Source of the DNA: Scleroderma bovista | Taxonomy: Eukaryota > Basidiomycota > Agaricomycetes > Boletales > Sclerodermataceae | Length of the DNA: 64,000 nucleotides | Direction: 5' to 3' | NCBI GenBank assembly: GCA_037178675.1 | Contig: JAYMGJ010000287.1 | Span: 62,001 to 126,000, forward strand | Shown: piece after piece, positions 24,350 through 34,768 of the stretch | How positions within the stretch are numbered: position 1 is the first letter of the stretch | How the letters are laid out: each line of letters opens with the position of its first letter | Made by a program: the position numbers and the translations under genes | The notes under the pieces: generated by a model | The model's database searches: none | What the model was told of the DNA's origin: nothing | Seen by the model: the letters and a program-made list of their open reading frames with translations, nothing else

Positions 24350-24796
24350 ATGGCTACCATCACCTGCGACGGCAAGTCCAAGCCGACCTACATCTATAAA
24401 CTAATCAGCCATGTATCCTCCACACCCACCTCCGTTGCCAGCCTCCCAGAGAGACTCCCCGTAAGCGCCATCGACGAAGCCTCGGGTTTTATCCACCTTT
24501 CCACCGCAGTGCAAGTCCCCAACACCCTCAAGTTCTTCTTCGAGGAGGACCCCTATGTATACCTCTTGCGCATCCTCTACGACCCCGTGGAGAAGGACAT
24601 CAAATGGGAGGATCCCAAGGCGGAGGTGTGCGGGCCGCGCGGTGGGGAAGGGATGTTCCCTCATCTGTACAATGGGTTGAAACTAGGCAAGGACGAAGTT
24701 GAGAGCGTAAGGATATTGCGTAGGCAGACTGAGGACGATAAAGCAAAAGGATGGGATGCGGCGCTTCAAGGCGCTGAAGACTTTCTTGTCTATTGA
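24350..24796 (+). CDS. DUF952 domain protein
   Basis: Single-exon gene for a 148-residue DUF952 protein. The family is small, found in bacteria and fungi, and of unknown biochemical role. The start is taken as ATG 24350 (MATITCDGKSKPTYIYKLI). The characteristic segments are present: SAIDEASGFIHLSTAVQVP, then YLLRILYDP, and near the end GGEGMFPHLYNGLKLGKDEV. Upstream in-frame codons to 24149 exist but do not resemble the family. A TATAAAA sits only 16 bp before the ATG, too close for a normal core promoter at this start. Frame is intact; function unknown. Confidence 0.85.
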   Translation: MATITCDGKSKPTYIYKLISHVSSTPTSVASLPERLPVSAIDEASGFIHLSTAVQVPNTLKFFFEEDPYVYLLRILYDPVEKDIKWEDPKAEVCGPRGGEGMFPHLYNGLKLGKDEVESVRILRRQTEDDKAKGWDAALQGAEDFLVY

Positions 24797-25483
24797 CCAC
24801 ACAGTCCGATCCATGGTGAGTAAGGCGTGGCCTCAAGCTAATCTAATTTCACTATTAGTCGTGTATTTCAGGTCTGTGGAAGACCAAAATTATTGACCTT
24901 GACATTTGGTTATAATGATTTTTCAAGTGGATGCTTTACTGTAACAGCCACCCAAGGGAGAAAGAAGTTGCCACGTCTACTTATATTGCATCTATATGTA
25001 CCCAGGCGTAGTTCCGTCATCCTAATAGGCCTTATTAAGCCTCGTTTTCGGACGGAGAGGACATATAGCAGAAAACGATTCTCAGGTCGATTAGCGTGAA
25101 CCTGGGAGTCCTGTAGTACGTACAAGCTTGAGTACTATAAAACGACGGTACGTGCGAGGAGACGATGTGCGCGCTATTAGGGTAACAATGGGAGCAGGTC
25201 AGTGAGAGGACGGGCGCCTCCCTGTTATCGCCGTTCGCCAGCTAGGTAAGGTGACATGACGACACACGTGCCTGCACAAGAGGCGGGGTCCCAACTTCTA
25301 CGCCGCTACCGTCTTGGAAGCTCGACTGACACATTAGTCTAGAGTACTCAAAACATCGGCATCATGGTATGCAAGGTGGTTAAAGTAACAGGTCATGTCA
25401 AGCCAATTTAAACCTCCCGTCCACTCTGAGTCCACAATGTTGATGAGCCCACCGCGGTGGTTTCGGTCCTATGTGATCCCTGA
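24797..25483. other. Intergenic, tail-to-tail region
   Basis: About 690 bp between the DUF952 gene (plus) and the 7TM gene (minus). No coding motif or repeat was recognised. Confidence 0.4.
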
Positions 25484-26673
25484 TTATAGGCCATCTTCCG
25501 GTTTTCCCACAGAAAATGCCAAAGTTTCTAGACGGGACCCACTGGAAGATATCTCGGAACCTACGGCACGTCCTTGAGCAACACGGATGATGATGAAAAG
25601 TTGCGCAATGGCCTAGACAAGAAACGGACGTTTGAGCAATAGTTTCGGGAAGTGATTTAGTAAAACCTGCCTGAACGTGACTGATAGCTAAAAAAACAAG
25701 ATTAGATATATTTGAGTGGAGAGCAAAGGAGATGATGAAAATGATGCCCAAGATGGAGTATGGAGCAGCAGATTCAACAATCAGTGTTATAACTTTATCA
25801 AATGTGTACACGTGCTCCCTGGACACGAAATTTTCCACTTGGCGTCGGTATTTGAGAAGCCGCCCTGCAACGAGGAGAGTGTATATGATAGTCATGCCGA
25901 CTTCCATGCAGAGATAAGCTAGTTGACTGTTGATGTCGTAAAATACTGCTCCGCTCGCCTCGGCGAGGATGAGTATGGATAGCCCTTAGTGGTGCAGAAT
26001 CAGTTCGTGAAATCAAGCAGCCGTGAACAGCTTGTCACCCACCGACCATGGTCAGGAAAAGGACACCCATGGATATCGCAATATATTTCTCCCTGCCAAA
26101 AATTACGAAACATCGGTAAACCTAGTTCTGAATGTCAACTTTCATCATGCGGGAAATCAACAACCGGAATGCATACCAAGAGAGCTTGCATGAACCATTC
26201 CATGATGTAGTAGCTGGACTTGTTTGTAAATATATTGAAAATGGTCGCATCGGTCTCATACGACATACCAGGTCAGAGCCATAACATTGATCCAGTAACT
26301 CAATTCATTTTGGATCAAAGTAGCTGGCCCTCCTGGTGCATTCCGCAGATCGATCCATATCATCTCCGTATACTTTACGTTCGCTGCAAATCCTATTGTG
26401 GCCAAGACGAAAGTGATACAAATATAGCCCAGAAGCCATGGGCGTTGGACACCAATCTGCCCACCTCCTCTTCGGTGGAGGATAGCTGTCGCAGCCTGAA
26501 TTGTTAGAAGGAACAACATCCCTGAAAATTGTGTTGAACGATGAATGGGCTCCCAGTAACAAAGACTACAGGAAATGAAACCAACCGTACGAGACAGCCC
26601 CCAAGATCATGCCATTGAGACGTGACCGCTCCAGCCACAAGTCAGTACTTGGAGTATACGAACCTGAGGACAT
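25484..26673 (-). CDS. Seven-helix membrane protein of a basidiomycete-expanded family
   Basis: Predicted 7TM protein of a large, mostly uncharacterised basidiomycete family sometimes likened to serpentine receptors. ATG 26673 starts exon 1 (MSSGSYTPSTDLWLERSRL). Spliced segments run MLFLLTIQAATAILHRRG, LLGYICITFVLATIGFAANV, APGGPATLIQNELSYWINVM, SYYIMEWFMQALLV, VYRCFVIFGREKYIAISMG, LAYLCMEVGMTIIYTLLVAG and VESAAPYSILGIIFIISFAL. The NAPGGPA extracellular loop, the VYRCFVIF turn and the LVESAAxY helix fit the family. Five introns of 47-65 nt are needed; the last (25613-25670) uses a GC donor (CAG/gcaggt), joining HVQ to AIAQLFIIIRV. Stop at 25484 (KPEDGL). The frame is complete. The role (receptor or other) is not shown by the sequence. 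Confidence 0.8.
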
Positions 26674-27343
26674 GTTTTCCACCGGCAGCTTTGCAAAAGA
26701 AAGAAGCCCACAAAGAGATGATATGAATCGCAGATGCAGATGGAGTGGAAGAGAGGGCTGTCTATGAAATAAGTCGCTTAATTAGTATTGATACAGGCAT
26801 GTCGGCTGCCGTGTTGCAACGAAAACTGTACTAATGATGCGGTCCGGGTCCTGCAGGGAAGAATTCCATAACATGTGACTTTTTCAACTCATGACTGAGA
26901 AAAATTTCTTCCACCACGGTACGTGGCAGGAGATTGGATCGGTACCATTTTCTCAGCAAGACCACAATGGATTATCAGTCCGAGTCCTATCTTTATTGTT
27001 GACGGTTAGCACTTGACATTCCCATGGCAAGAAGAATGACTATTATGATGCCTCTTTGTCCTACATAGCCTGAGATTCTGGCCGTGATAGGGTATTACCC
27101 TGTTCCTCCCCTGCCAGGACCCACTGCGATGACGTCGGCTGTCATCACAAAAATTCCCGCAGGCCGAGACATTAATTCCCTTGCTCGAAGAGCAAAGGGT
27201 TCTGGGAGAATGCTATATCGTGGGAACGACTGACGACAGAACTTTTTGCCTTCTTTGGATCCATGTGATTCGGTCGGGAGGAAAGTCCCATGATAAATCT
27301 AGGTAAAAAGACCCACAAAAAAATCCACAAGGACTGTTGACAT
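26674..27343. other. Intergenic boundary between gene-rich half and transposon island
   Basis: About 670 bp with no gene recognised. Mobile-element material dominates from the next base onward. Confidence 0.4.
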
Positions 27344-27356
27344 AAGCTGCAACATT

Positions 27357-28543
27357 AAATGCCTCTTGACCAGTTACCACCACCTTCCCCTTTGGGAAAG
27401 CCCTCCCCCCCACCCAAACACCAGTGCTCGTCACTTGAACCCTGCCCCATCCTCCTCTCTGAGATAGGAAAGGTCTACCATGCCTTTCCCAAAGGTACCT
27501 TTCGAGCCCGCTTCGCTCCTCCTGCTGTCCCCCGCTTTGTTCTCCAACACCTTGCTGCCCACCCACAGACCTGGTCCTGGACAACCAAGGCTGGCCCCAG
27601 TGCTGGCAAATCCTTCCCTGTCCCCACCATCCCAATAGTTTGCAGAAAGGACAACCCAAAAGCCATCCAGTGGCTTGTTTCCATCTTCCACTCTTTCAAG
27701 TCCCAGTTAACCACCCAGGCCCTCCACCCAGAGACTGGAAAAGTCCTTCGGGGCTATGTCCAACTCTACCAAAACAACATGCTGATGCACCTCCGTGCTC
27801 AGCAGGCCCGATTGGCGCCCCCTCCCTCTGCCTCTGCTTTTGCAGTCAGAACCCAGCCTGGTCGCACCCCCCCTCCCCCCAGTGCAACTGTTGCAGAACT
27901 CCGTGTGGAGTTAGCGGCCCTGCGTCGTGAATTCGAAGCCTTCTGTTCCAAACATGAGGCTTCTTCTAACCCCCCCTCTCAGCTGCTGGCCACCTCTTTG
28001 GTACCAGCCCACTCACCCACCCCCCCCTCCCCCACCTCATTTGAATGCTCCGCAGAGGAGGGAACTGCCCACCCTGGCCATCCATGGCTACAGCAGGTCA
28101 TTGACCACCCTCAATGCCCCAACTTCATCAAGCAAATCGACTCCTCTGTGGTCCCCATATCCACTTCCACCTTACCGGACAATGTTACCAGGTCCCTTCT
28201 AGTTGAATTTGCTAACGGTCGCGTCAGGAAATCCTTAGGTTTTGACTCTAGTGGTGATCTTTATGTCTCTGACAGTCCTTCTGCTTCGTCCATGGTAGCC
28301 ATTGTCCGTTTACCTTCATTACCTTCTCACCCCACATAGGCTCTTTGGCCTTTTACCCCTTGTTCTCCAACAACACCAGATGACTTTTCATTTGGACTTT
28401 GAGGGCTCACGCCCCATCTCGATATTACAGTTTTTCAACCTTAGTTACCTACTGTCCTGTGGCTCGACGGATGGGCAGGTCTACCATAGGGCTTCGCCCT
28501 GAGGACCATAAATGAGGATTTGAAAAAAAAAAAAAAAAAAAAA
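27357..28543 (+). mobile_element. Poly(A)-tailed retroelement with perfect 13-bp target duplication
   Basis: The block is bounded by AAGCTGCAACATT on both sides (27344-27356 and 28544-28556) and ends in an A-run of more than 20. Those are the marks of target-primed insertion by LINE machinery. Inside is a single long ORF (27359-28339) whose ATG lies two bases after the left duplication, followed by about 200 bp of 3' UTR ending GGGCTTCGCCCTGAGGACC...GAGGATTTG just before the tail. No reverse transcriptase is present, so the copy is either 5'-truncated, a processed gene copy, or a non-autonomous element. The perfect duplication and open frame suggest recent insertion. Confidence 0.85.
27359..28339 (+). 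CDS. Intact ORF inside the poly(A) retroelement, unrecognised protein
   Basis: An uninterrupted 326-residue frame starting MPLDQLPPPSPLGKPS and ending LPSLPSHPT. The N-terminus is Pro-rich. The central part has a possible globular segment (VYHAFPKGTFRARFAP ... IPIVCRKDNPKAIQWLVSIF). A heptad-like helix follows (ATVAELRVELAALRREFEAF) and then a Pro/Ser linker with a C-terminal block (VTRSLLVEFANGRVRKSLGF). The order (Pro-rich, helical, coiled coil) resembles the ORF1/Gag-like proteins of retroelements, but I recognise no CCHC knuckle or RNA-binding fold. Codon content is GC-rich and unlike the surrounding AT-richer repeats. Translation would need a promoter at the insertion site or read-through. 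Confidence 0.55.
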   Translation: MPLDQLPPPSPLGKPSPPPKHQCSSLEPCPILLSEIGKVYHAFPKGTFRARFAPPAVPRFVLQHLAAHPQTWSWTTKAGPSAGKSFPVPTIPIVCRKDNPKAIQWLVSIFHSFKSQLTTQALHPETGKVLRGYVQLYQNNMLMHLRAQQARLAPPPSASAFAVRTQPGRTPPPPSATVAELRVELAALRREFEAFCSKHEASSNPPSQLLATSLVPAHSPTPPSPTSFECSAEEGTAHPGHPWLQQVIDHPQCPNFIKQIDSSVVPISTSTLPDNVTRSLLVEFANGRVRKSLGFDSSGDLYVSDSPSASSMVAIVRLPSLPSHPT

Positions 28544-28662
28544 AAGCTGCAACATTCCAGCAGAGTTCAGGCTCTGGCTGAGATGCCGTGTTGGAGGTGG
28601 GGTTAGTAGTATCAACACTGCAGTGTGGCTCACATGTGGCTCTCTCGCTCTCTCTTTCTGTC

Positions 28663-29742
28663 ATGCCCTCCAAGAAGTCATCACGCTCACCCACCAAGAG
28701 TACATCTACTTCTCACCAAGCAGCCATGCCGCCATTGGGATCGGCATCATGGCCAGATGCAGACATCAATACTACTCTCCTTGATCTGGCTATTTCTCAC
28801 AAGGCATCGGCTGGTCAGGGCATGAATTTCAGGGCACCTTTTTGGAATGGGGTTGCTGCTGCTCTTGCCAACCCCAGCAAAGGAGGACCCAAGACTCCCA
28901 AAGGATGTAAGGACAAGTACAAAAGGGTGAGTAATTTTCGACCTAAATACTAATGGAATATCAACTGATATTGCCTATGGCAGCTGAGAAAGACATTCAA
29001 AGTCGTTGATCACATTGTGAATATGTCTGGGTTTGCATATTTGCTTGAATTAGGGGCCAATATCAGTCTGGAGAACAAGGCTGTGTGGGATGGATACGTC
29101 AAGGTATGTCACCATAAGAAGGACACTGATCTAGGCTAATGGTAATGTTGACAGATACACAAGGATGCAACTACTTTCAAAGGCTTAAATTGCTTCTCTG
29201 CGTTAAGCCTCAGTGCTCCGTGTTCTACTACTGATGGCATTTCCACTGGTAGCAGTTCACATGACAAGGGTAGTAATAGCACCATGGGGGGACTCTCTGT
29301 TGCTCCATGCACTGCTAATGACATGGAGATGTATGCCCCTCAACATGTACCAGTGGATTCATCTCCCCCTCTTGCACCTTCCGCATTGTGCACTGTTCCA
29401 ACCAACACCCAGACTGCCTTCAGTTGGCCTTCCAACCATGTACCAGTGGATTCATCTCCCCCTCTCGCACCTTCTGCACCGTGCACTGTTCCAACCAACA
29501 CCCAGACTGCCTTCAGTTGGCCTTCCGACCAATCTGCTGGAATTCCTGCCACACCAACAAGCTTCACTCCTCTGACCGCACCCTCTTCATTTAATGGTTC
29601 AAATATTAGCTCAATCAAACCGTCATCTAGTGTCTCAGCTCGTATCGAGCGCTCTCAGAAGTGGAAGGCAGACAGTGATGGCTCTTCAATTATATCAAGT
29701 TCCTTGGCTGGATCCAGGGTCTCCAATTCATCATTGGCTTGA
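28663..29742 (+). CDS. Myb/SANT-like DNA-binding domain protein
   Basis: Three exons encode a protein with a Myb/SANT-like domain of the kind found next to DNA transposons. ATG 28663 begins a Ser/Thr-rich leader (MPSKKSSRSPTKSTS). The domain contains WPDADINTTLLDLAISHK, NFRAPFWNGVAAALANPS and CKDKYKR, then after the intron LRKTFKVVDHIVNMSGFAY and NKAVWDGYVK, then IHKDATTFKGLNCF. The three-helix pattern with spaced tryptophans fits the fungal and plant Myb_DNA-bind_3 type. Introns lie at about 28928-28981 and 29103-29153. The C-terminal half is Ser/Pro/Thr-rich and contains a 93-bp tandem duplication. The protein probably binds DNA; a link to a transposase is inferred from context only. Confidence 0.72.
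29344..29529 (+). repeat. Two tandem copies of a 93-bp unit inside the Myb/SANT-like gene
   Basis: The unit beginning CATGTACCAGTGGATTC at 29344 recurs at 29437 with few changes. At 93 bp it keeps the frame, duplicating a 31-residue segment (VPVDSSPPLAPSA...AFSWPS). Confidence 0.85.
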
Positions 29743-29790
29743 AAGTGACGTGCTGGGAATAGTGAGGTGATGGGGCATCTGGAGCATTGG

Positions 29791-30298
29791 TGTGAGTCAA
29801 AGTGTGGGTTTAGGTCGAAACAACAACCCAAACACAACACCAACAAAGGACTATGAAAAGTGCAAGTGGTGGTTTACCTCCGCGGTGTCCAGAGAGGATA
29901 TGCTGAGGAGGGGGAAAGGGGATCTACACCACCAGGGTGATGCAGACGGTGATGCAGGATACTCCTGGGGTACAGGAGTAATAGAAGATGAAGGGGATAG
30001 GGGTCTGGACTCTTCCTAAAGCCTAGGAAGTGTCAAAGCGGGGATTGGGTTGACTGAGACTGAAACAGCAATACTACACCTAGAGATTGGTGCAGCAAGG
30101 GGACAAGGGGGCTCCTGATGTCCAGAAGCAACAAGAGATGAAGGATTGACTGGCTAGACTCTGCTTGAGCCTAGAGAAATACTTGGACTTGAATGGATTG
30201 AATAAACTTGAGATATCAGAGCCTTTAGACCTTCACTGAAGCCTACAAGACTCAAAGAGCTGAGGGGATACTGTCTGAGAGAGGGATAATTTCGTGCA
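29791..30298 (-). mobile_element. Solo LTR (508 bp) with 5-bp target duplication ATTGG
   Basis: The block starts TGTGAGTC and ends CGTGCA (TG...CA), and is flanked by ATTGG at 29786-29790 and 30299-30303. On the minus strand it ends ...TTTGACTCACA. A TTTAAATA element lies just outside at about 30332. No internal domain accompanies it, so it is a solo LTR. A second, truncated copy lies at 43651-44128. Confidence 0.75.
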
Positions 30299-30374
30299 AT
30301 TGGGTGTCTCCTCACTGGGCTGAGCCCAGGGGTTTAAATACATGGGGGGCCACAGCATTAAAGTACAAAAAGAG

Positions 30375-30560
30375 AAGGGAGTAAGCAGAATTTGTCAAGG
30401 ATTGGTAAGGGATTGGTAAGAGCTTTGTAAGGGGTTTGTAAGTGATCAGTAAGCAAGGGATAAGCAGGAATGAGTAAGCATAGGGAGCATGAATAAGCTG
30501 CTGAGTAAAGGAATGAGTAAGCTGCATGACAAGATTGATTGGTAAGGGAGTGAGTCATCA
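30375..30560 (+). repeat. Degenerate GTAAG-type short repeats
   Basis: Irregular repeats of GTAAG, GGATTGGTAAGG and GAGTAAGC at 5-15 bp spacing. No coding potential is apparent. Confidence 0.6.
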
Positions 30561-30799
30561 GCTGAGTAATATACCAAAAATGTGCACATATGCACCTGCA
30601 TTGTCCCATACAACACGGACAGACAAAGCTGACAATCGGCCGTGCTACATGGCCAGCTGAGATAGGGCCCAGCTATGGTGCATCCCCATGTCATATGAGT
30701 GGGCTAATGGTAAGGTGTTTCACCGTGCCATATTGGTGGCTCATGGAGAGGTTGTCACCAAGCAATATTGGTGGGCTGATACACTGGTACACTAGATCA

Positions 30800-31545
30800 G
30801 GATATGGCCTGTGGCAATAGGACATAATGCGGCAAGGGAGCTGCGGCATGTGGCTAGAGGACTATATGCCACAGGGTAGCCACTACATTCAGGCCGAGGA
30901 TTGCAGGGAGCTGCCGCAGCATTTCGGCAAAAAGACAGTAGTAAGTGCTGCAATGCGGCTAACCATGGACAGGAGTCAATAGAAGGGCCTCTGTACCAGT
31001 GTCCCATGCTTTGAATTGGGCTGTGGTGTTGGTGTCCTGTTTCTGTCAATGGGCCAGAGAGATAGTGTGTCCTGTGCTTTGCATTGGGCCATATCTTTGG
31101 TGTCCCTTTCTTGTTGCAGGGCCAGCCATGGAAACAGCATCCCTTGCTTTCCAATGGGCTGCATAGATTGTGTACCTTTGAGAATAGCTAGCCATGAGAT
31201 TGGTGTCCCATGACTATGAGTAGGCCCTGGAGCCAGTTTCATCTGTATAGTCCGGGCACATGGCAACAATAGGTACAATGTCCCATAGCATTAGGTGGGC
31301 CTTAACAGAGGTGTTATCCAGCTATATGGGAGGGCCTTGCAGTACACTTCAAAGTGACAGGCTATGAATACGGTGTCCCCAGAGCATTTAGCAAGCCCTC
31401 AGTCTGGGGACAACTAGCTAGATGGGAAGGCCAGCTGATATGCTTCCCCTTCAGTATGATCGGCCATACATTTGGTGTCCCAGTATATACAGCAGGTCCT
31501 TTGAACTATATCCCTTGTATAAGTGTAGGGCCGGGCATCAGGTCT
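30800..31545 (+). repeat. Diverged repeat block A (partner at about 57690-58600)
   Basis: A stretch rich in GGGCC and GTGTCCC phrases, such as CCAGTGTCCCATGCTTTG, TGTACCTTTGAG and CCCATAGCATTAGG. The same phrases occur in the same order and orientation near 58040-58600. Both blocks are followed by GGCAC/GGCAGA-type short repeats. They may be the two ends, or two copies, of one larger element. Confidence 0.6.
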
Positions 31546-31593
31546 TCTCTAAAGTAATGCTAAGCCAGGGTGCAGCACGACTCAATCGGCACT

Positions 31594-31935
31594 ACATGGC
31601 ATCAGCAGAACACATTATTGGCAGAACACACAGTCAGCAGAACACAACAGTCAGCAGAATACAACAGTCGGCAGAACACACTATCGGCAAAATACAACTT
31701 TCGGCAAAACTGTCAGCAGAACACAACTGTTGGCAGAACACAACTGGCGGCAGAATACAACTGTCGGCAAAACTGTCAGCAGAATACAACTGTTGGCAGA
31801 ACACAACTGTTGGCAGAATACACCTGTCAGCAAAAATGTTGGCAGAACACACAGTCAGCAGAAGGCAACTGTCGGCAGAAGGCAACAGTCGGCAGAATAC
31901 ACAGTTGGCAGAACACAACAGTGGCACAACATGTT
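31594..31935 (+). repeat. Array of about twenty 14-17-bp repeats, GTCGGCAGAACACAAC type
   Basis: Units such as CAGTCGGCAGAACACAAC and TGTCAGCAGAATACAAC repeat with substitutions across about 340 bp. The core GGCAGAA(C/T)AC is shared with arrays at 35110-35580, 37160-37200 and, as GGCACAATCAAC, at 47.6-50.2 kb. Confidence 0.8.
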
Positions 31936-32803
31936 ATCCGCAATCTACCATCGGCATAATGAATTGCAGCATTACATGAATGACACAACATAAATACTAG
32001 TAATGGCTGGGCAGCTATTGCCGGGTGTGGCAATACCTTGCCAAGAATCACAAACACACTGTGCTGGAGTAATAGCCGTGTGGCTTGTGTGTGCGGCAAT
32101 TCAGGAATGATCGTGCCGAGTGGCAGTGACAGCATGGTATTGTGGCAACCAGCATTTGCCACTGACATACTGGCTGGTGGGCAGCCAGGCTGTGTTGTCT
32201 GTATGAATAAGTGCCGCAATGATAGCATTAAATTAATGATGGCTGTACCGCAATGACGGACATGCAGCATTGATTCCTTTCTCAAGCTGGGGCTGTGTTA
32301 ATACATGATGCATTGATTATTCCCCGAGAGATGGCAGTGCTAGATGAGCCGGTGCTGGTGAGCCGCTCACTTTGAAATCACTCTCTTCTATAACTAAGGC
32401 TCCCTAGCAAATATGTCAGATCACATGCCACGGGATAGAAACATTCCAAAATAAGGTGACTGCAAAGCCCAACCATAATGCCAATCTGAGATCCCTTATT
32501 ATTCTGATGGCACAATGCACTGTGACAGCCAATCACAAGCAATAGAAACGTGGCCATCATGCAATATGAAATGCGGCAGTGTGGTTCATTAGCCGAATTG
32601 TCCAGACAATGATTGGTTGGACTTGTGGCTGAATAATTAACCTATATTTGATTTAGTCCACTTGGGTGTGCGACCACAATGCAAACATGTTGTGGTGTGA
32701 AAAGCTTATATAATACGTTGAACATTCTCCAGGCTGCACAGCAATCGGACCCAGTTCTTCCTCTCAACCACTGCTATACCATTTCCCCATCCTTACCATC
32801 TCA
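31936..32803. other. Repeat-flanked spacer upstream of a multi-exon gene
   Basis: About 870 bp of low-complexity sequence with scattered CGGCA motifs up to about 32260 and a plausible promoter for the gene starting at 32804. No coding motif is seen. Confidence 0.4.
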
Positions 32804-34768
32804 ATGGCCACCTCAGAAAGTTCTCAGTTTGTGTCCGCCTCATCCATTCGAGAAGACATGTCAGCAGCTACATCCCTCACTGCAGAAGAAGTCGTCGCCC
32901 AGTCTGCTGAAATAATTCAAGGCCGGATTGATGGCTTGAGAGGCACACGGGAGAAGGGTGTATGGTCGGAAGCAGTGTCAACTATCTGGGCCGAGGTGGT
33001 GTGTGGCAAATCTATCTGCAATCAATCAACTCACTGATTAGGATATGATAGCATTGGGTCAAGAATGTCCTGCAGGACTTACCTGCAGGATTCATTATCC
33101 CCACCATCATCGTTGCTGCCAACCAGTTTATGGAGGCACCAGACGTGATCCTGTCGACAGGGAAGTGGCCTCACTTTCCAGACATTGTTAACGCCACAGA
33201 TCACGATATCCGGGACCATCCCTGGTTCCAACTAGGCAAGCCGCAGAAGAAGGTGGACAAGGGAAAGAGGAGAGCGGTAGAGCCAGCAGGGAACAATGCA
33301 GTGGCAGGCCCATTGGGGGTAAAGGAGATGGAAGGGCAAAGCAGTCGTGGCCAAGTAGGTGAGCCCATGGAAATTGAGGACTCACAAGCAGTGCCAGCAG
33401 AAAGCCGTCCCATTGAGGACAATGAAGTGCCTAGGGGCTGCAGTCGCAGCTGCAAGCTGAGGAAGCGTGCCCAATCGGTTGTGACAATCAACAGCAAGGG
33501 TGACGATGAACCAGGCTCATCGGAACCACGGCCAAAGAAACCAAGGCCAAATGTTCACGACATGCAGAAGCCAGAGCAAGGCTATGAGTGGGTGGATGAC
33601 AAGGATCGCTGCATCAAGTGCGCACAGCGGGATCGACGGTGTGTGGCAAACCCAGGCCATGCTTGCTGGCAATGTTGCTGCAGCAAGATTGCATGCAGCA
33701 TGATGACAGCAGTCAGGGTGAGGTCAAGGTCACATTCACAAGCCCTGAGGAAACCTGCACCATGTCAGTGCTCACCATCTGTGCCTTCAACACTCAACCC
33801 TGGAAGTCACAGTGTTCAAAATGCAAACACCAGACCCCGGCACCAGCCAATCCACCCATGAAACAGAGTAAGTCGTTCATTATTCAAACCATTTAATATT
33901 ATTTCTATCCATATTCCATCCAGTTTTTGATGGGGTACTAATTGATACTCCAGCATGGCTATGGAAGACATCAAGGACGGCAAGTCCATCGTCAATGGCC
34001 ACTGGCAGTGGCACGAACCCTCCAACAACACCAGGAGACAGTACAAATACATTGAATGTACAAGATGTTGAGGAGGAGATTGTCCGTTTGAGGGAAAAGC
34101 AGGCCAAAACAGAACAAAAGGTGGACGAAGCAGATGCCAGGCTGGCCGTCACCCTCGGAGAAGTAGCAAGCTTACGGCAGCTGGTTGAAGCCATGCAGGA
34201 ACAGATGTTCCCGACACCATCGCATCTTCAATGTCCGGCATCACGGCAGGGAGTCGCATCGAGACAGCCAGCATCGGAATCAACCTGTGCCGAGGTTGCT
34301 CACCTCGCTCACCCCAGTCCGCCAAGCCCATTGGCACTAGCATGTACTACGATGCTGGAAGAAATGGCATCGTCTGGCAATCCATCCTGGCAGGGGTCGA
34401 GCAAGCCGACCGGCACGCATGGTATGCAGGTTGTGCTCCGCAACAATGCATCAAGTCTTGAGGTGGCAACTCCAGGCTTGGTCGATGAAAGGGGTGCCAG
34501 CAAGCCAACCAGTGATAGCTATGACTGGGCCCCACCACAAGGTAAGTCTGTCAATTACCAAGCCATGTGTTGCTGATCACAAAATTGTGTTGTTGACACA
34601 GCAGTGAATGATGAAGCAGCCGCAACAATGGAGACTGGCAATATTCCAGCAATCGAGGTCAGCCCACCGGAAGATGGAGGTATTGGGACGCTGGCATCTG
34701 ATATGGAGATTGGGAGTTCCAATGCCGATGGTGGGCATGATGCCGGTGTGCAAATGCAAACGGACTAA
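32804..34768 (+). CDS. Unrecognised multi-exon protein with a Cys-rich cluster and coiled coil
   Basis: A spliced gene with open frames and consistent GT-AG introns, lying in the transposon island. Exon 1 starts at ATG 32804 (MATSESSQFVSASSIRED). After an intron ending at 33051 the protein continues HWVKNVLQDLPAGFIIP, then a basic, Pro/Glu-rich stretch (KVDKGKRRAVEP, KPRPNVHD). A cysteine cluster follows: RCIKCAQRDRRCVANPG, then CWQCCCSKIACSM, six or more Cys spaced like a small zinc cluster. Later exons give a coiled coil (DVEEEIVRLREKQAKTEQKV, residues at about 34060-34200), and the last exon ends GGHDAGVQMQTD (stop 34768). Splicing around 33720-33960 is uncertain. I do not recognise the family; similar zinc-cluster-plus-coil genes accompany fungal DNA transposons. 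DNA binding is a guess from the Cys cluster. Confidence 0.6.

Noticed and set aside
27213..27714. Minus-strand frames of 79-148 codons
   Set aside because: Antisense of the poly(A) element ORF; GC-rich composition keeps them open.
31422..31979. 185-codon and overlapping frames rich in AEHN and SAEYN repeats
   Set aside because: Encoded by the GGCAGAACACAAC array; all three frames are open for the same reason.
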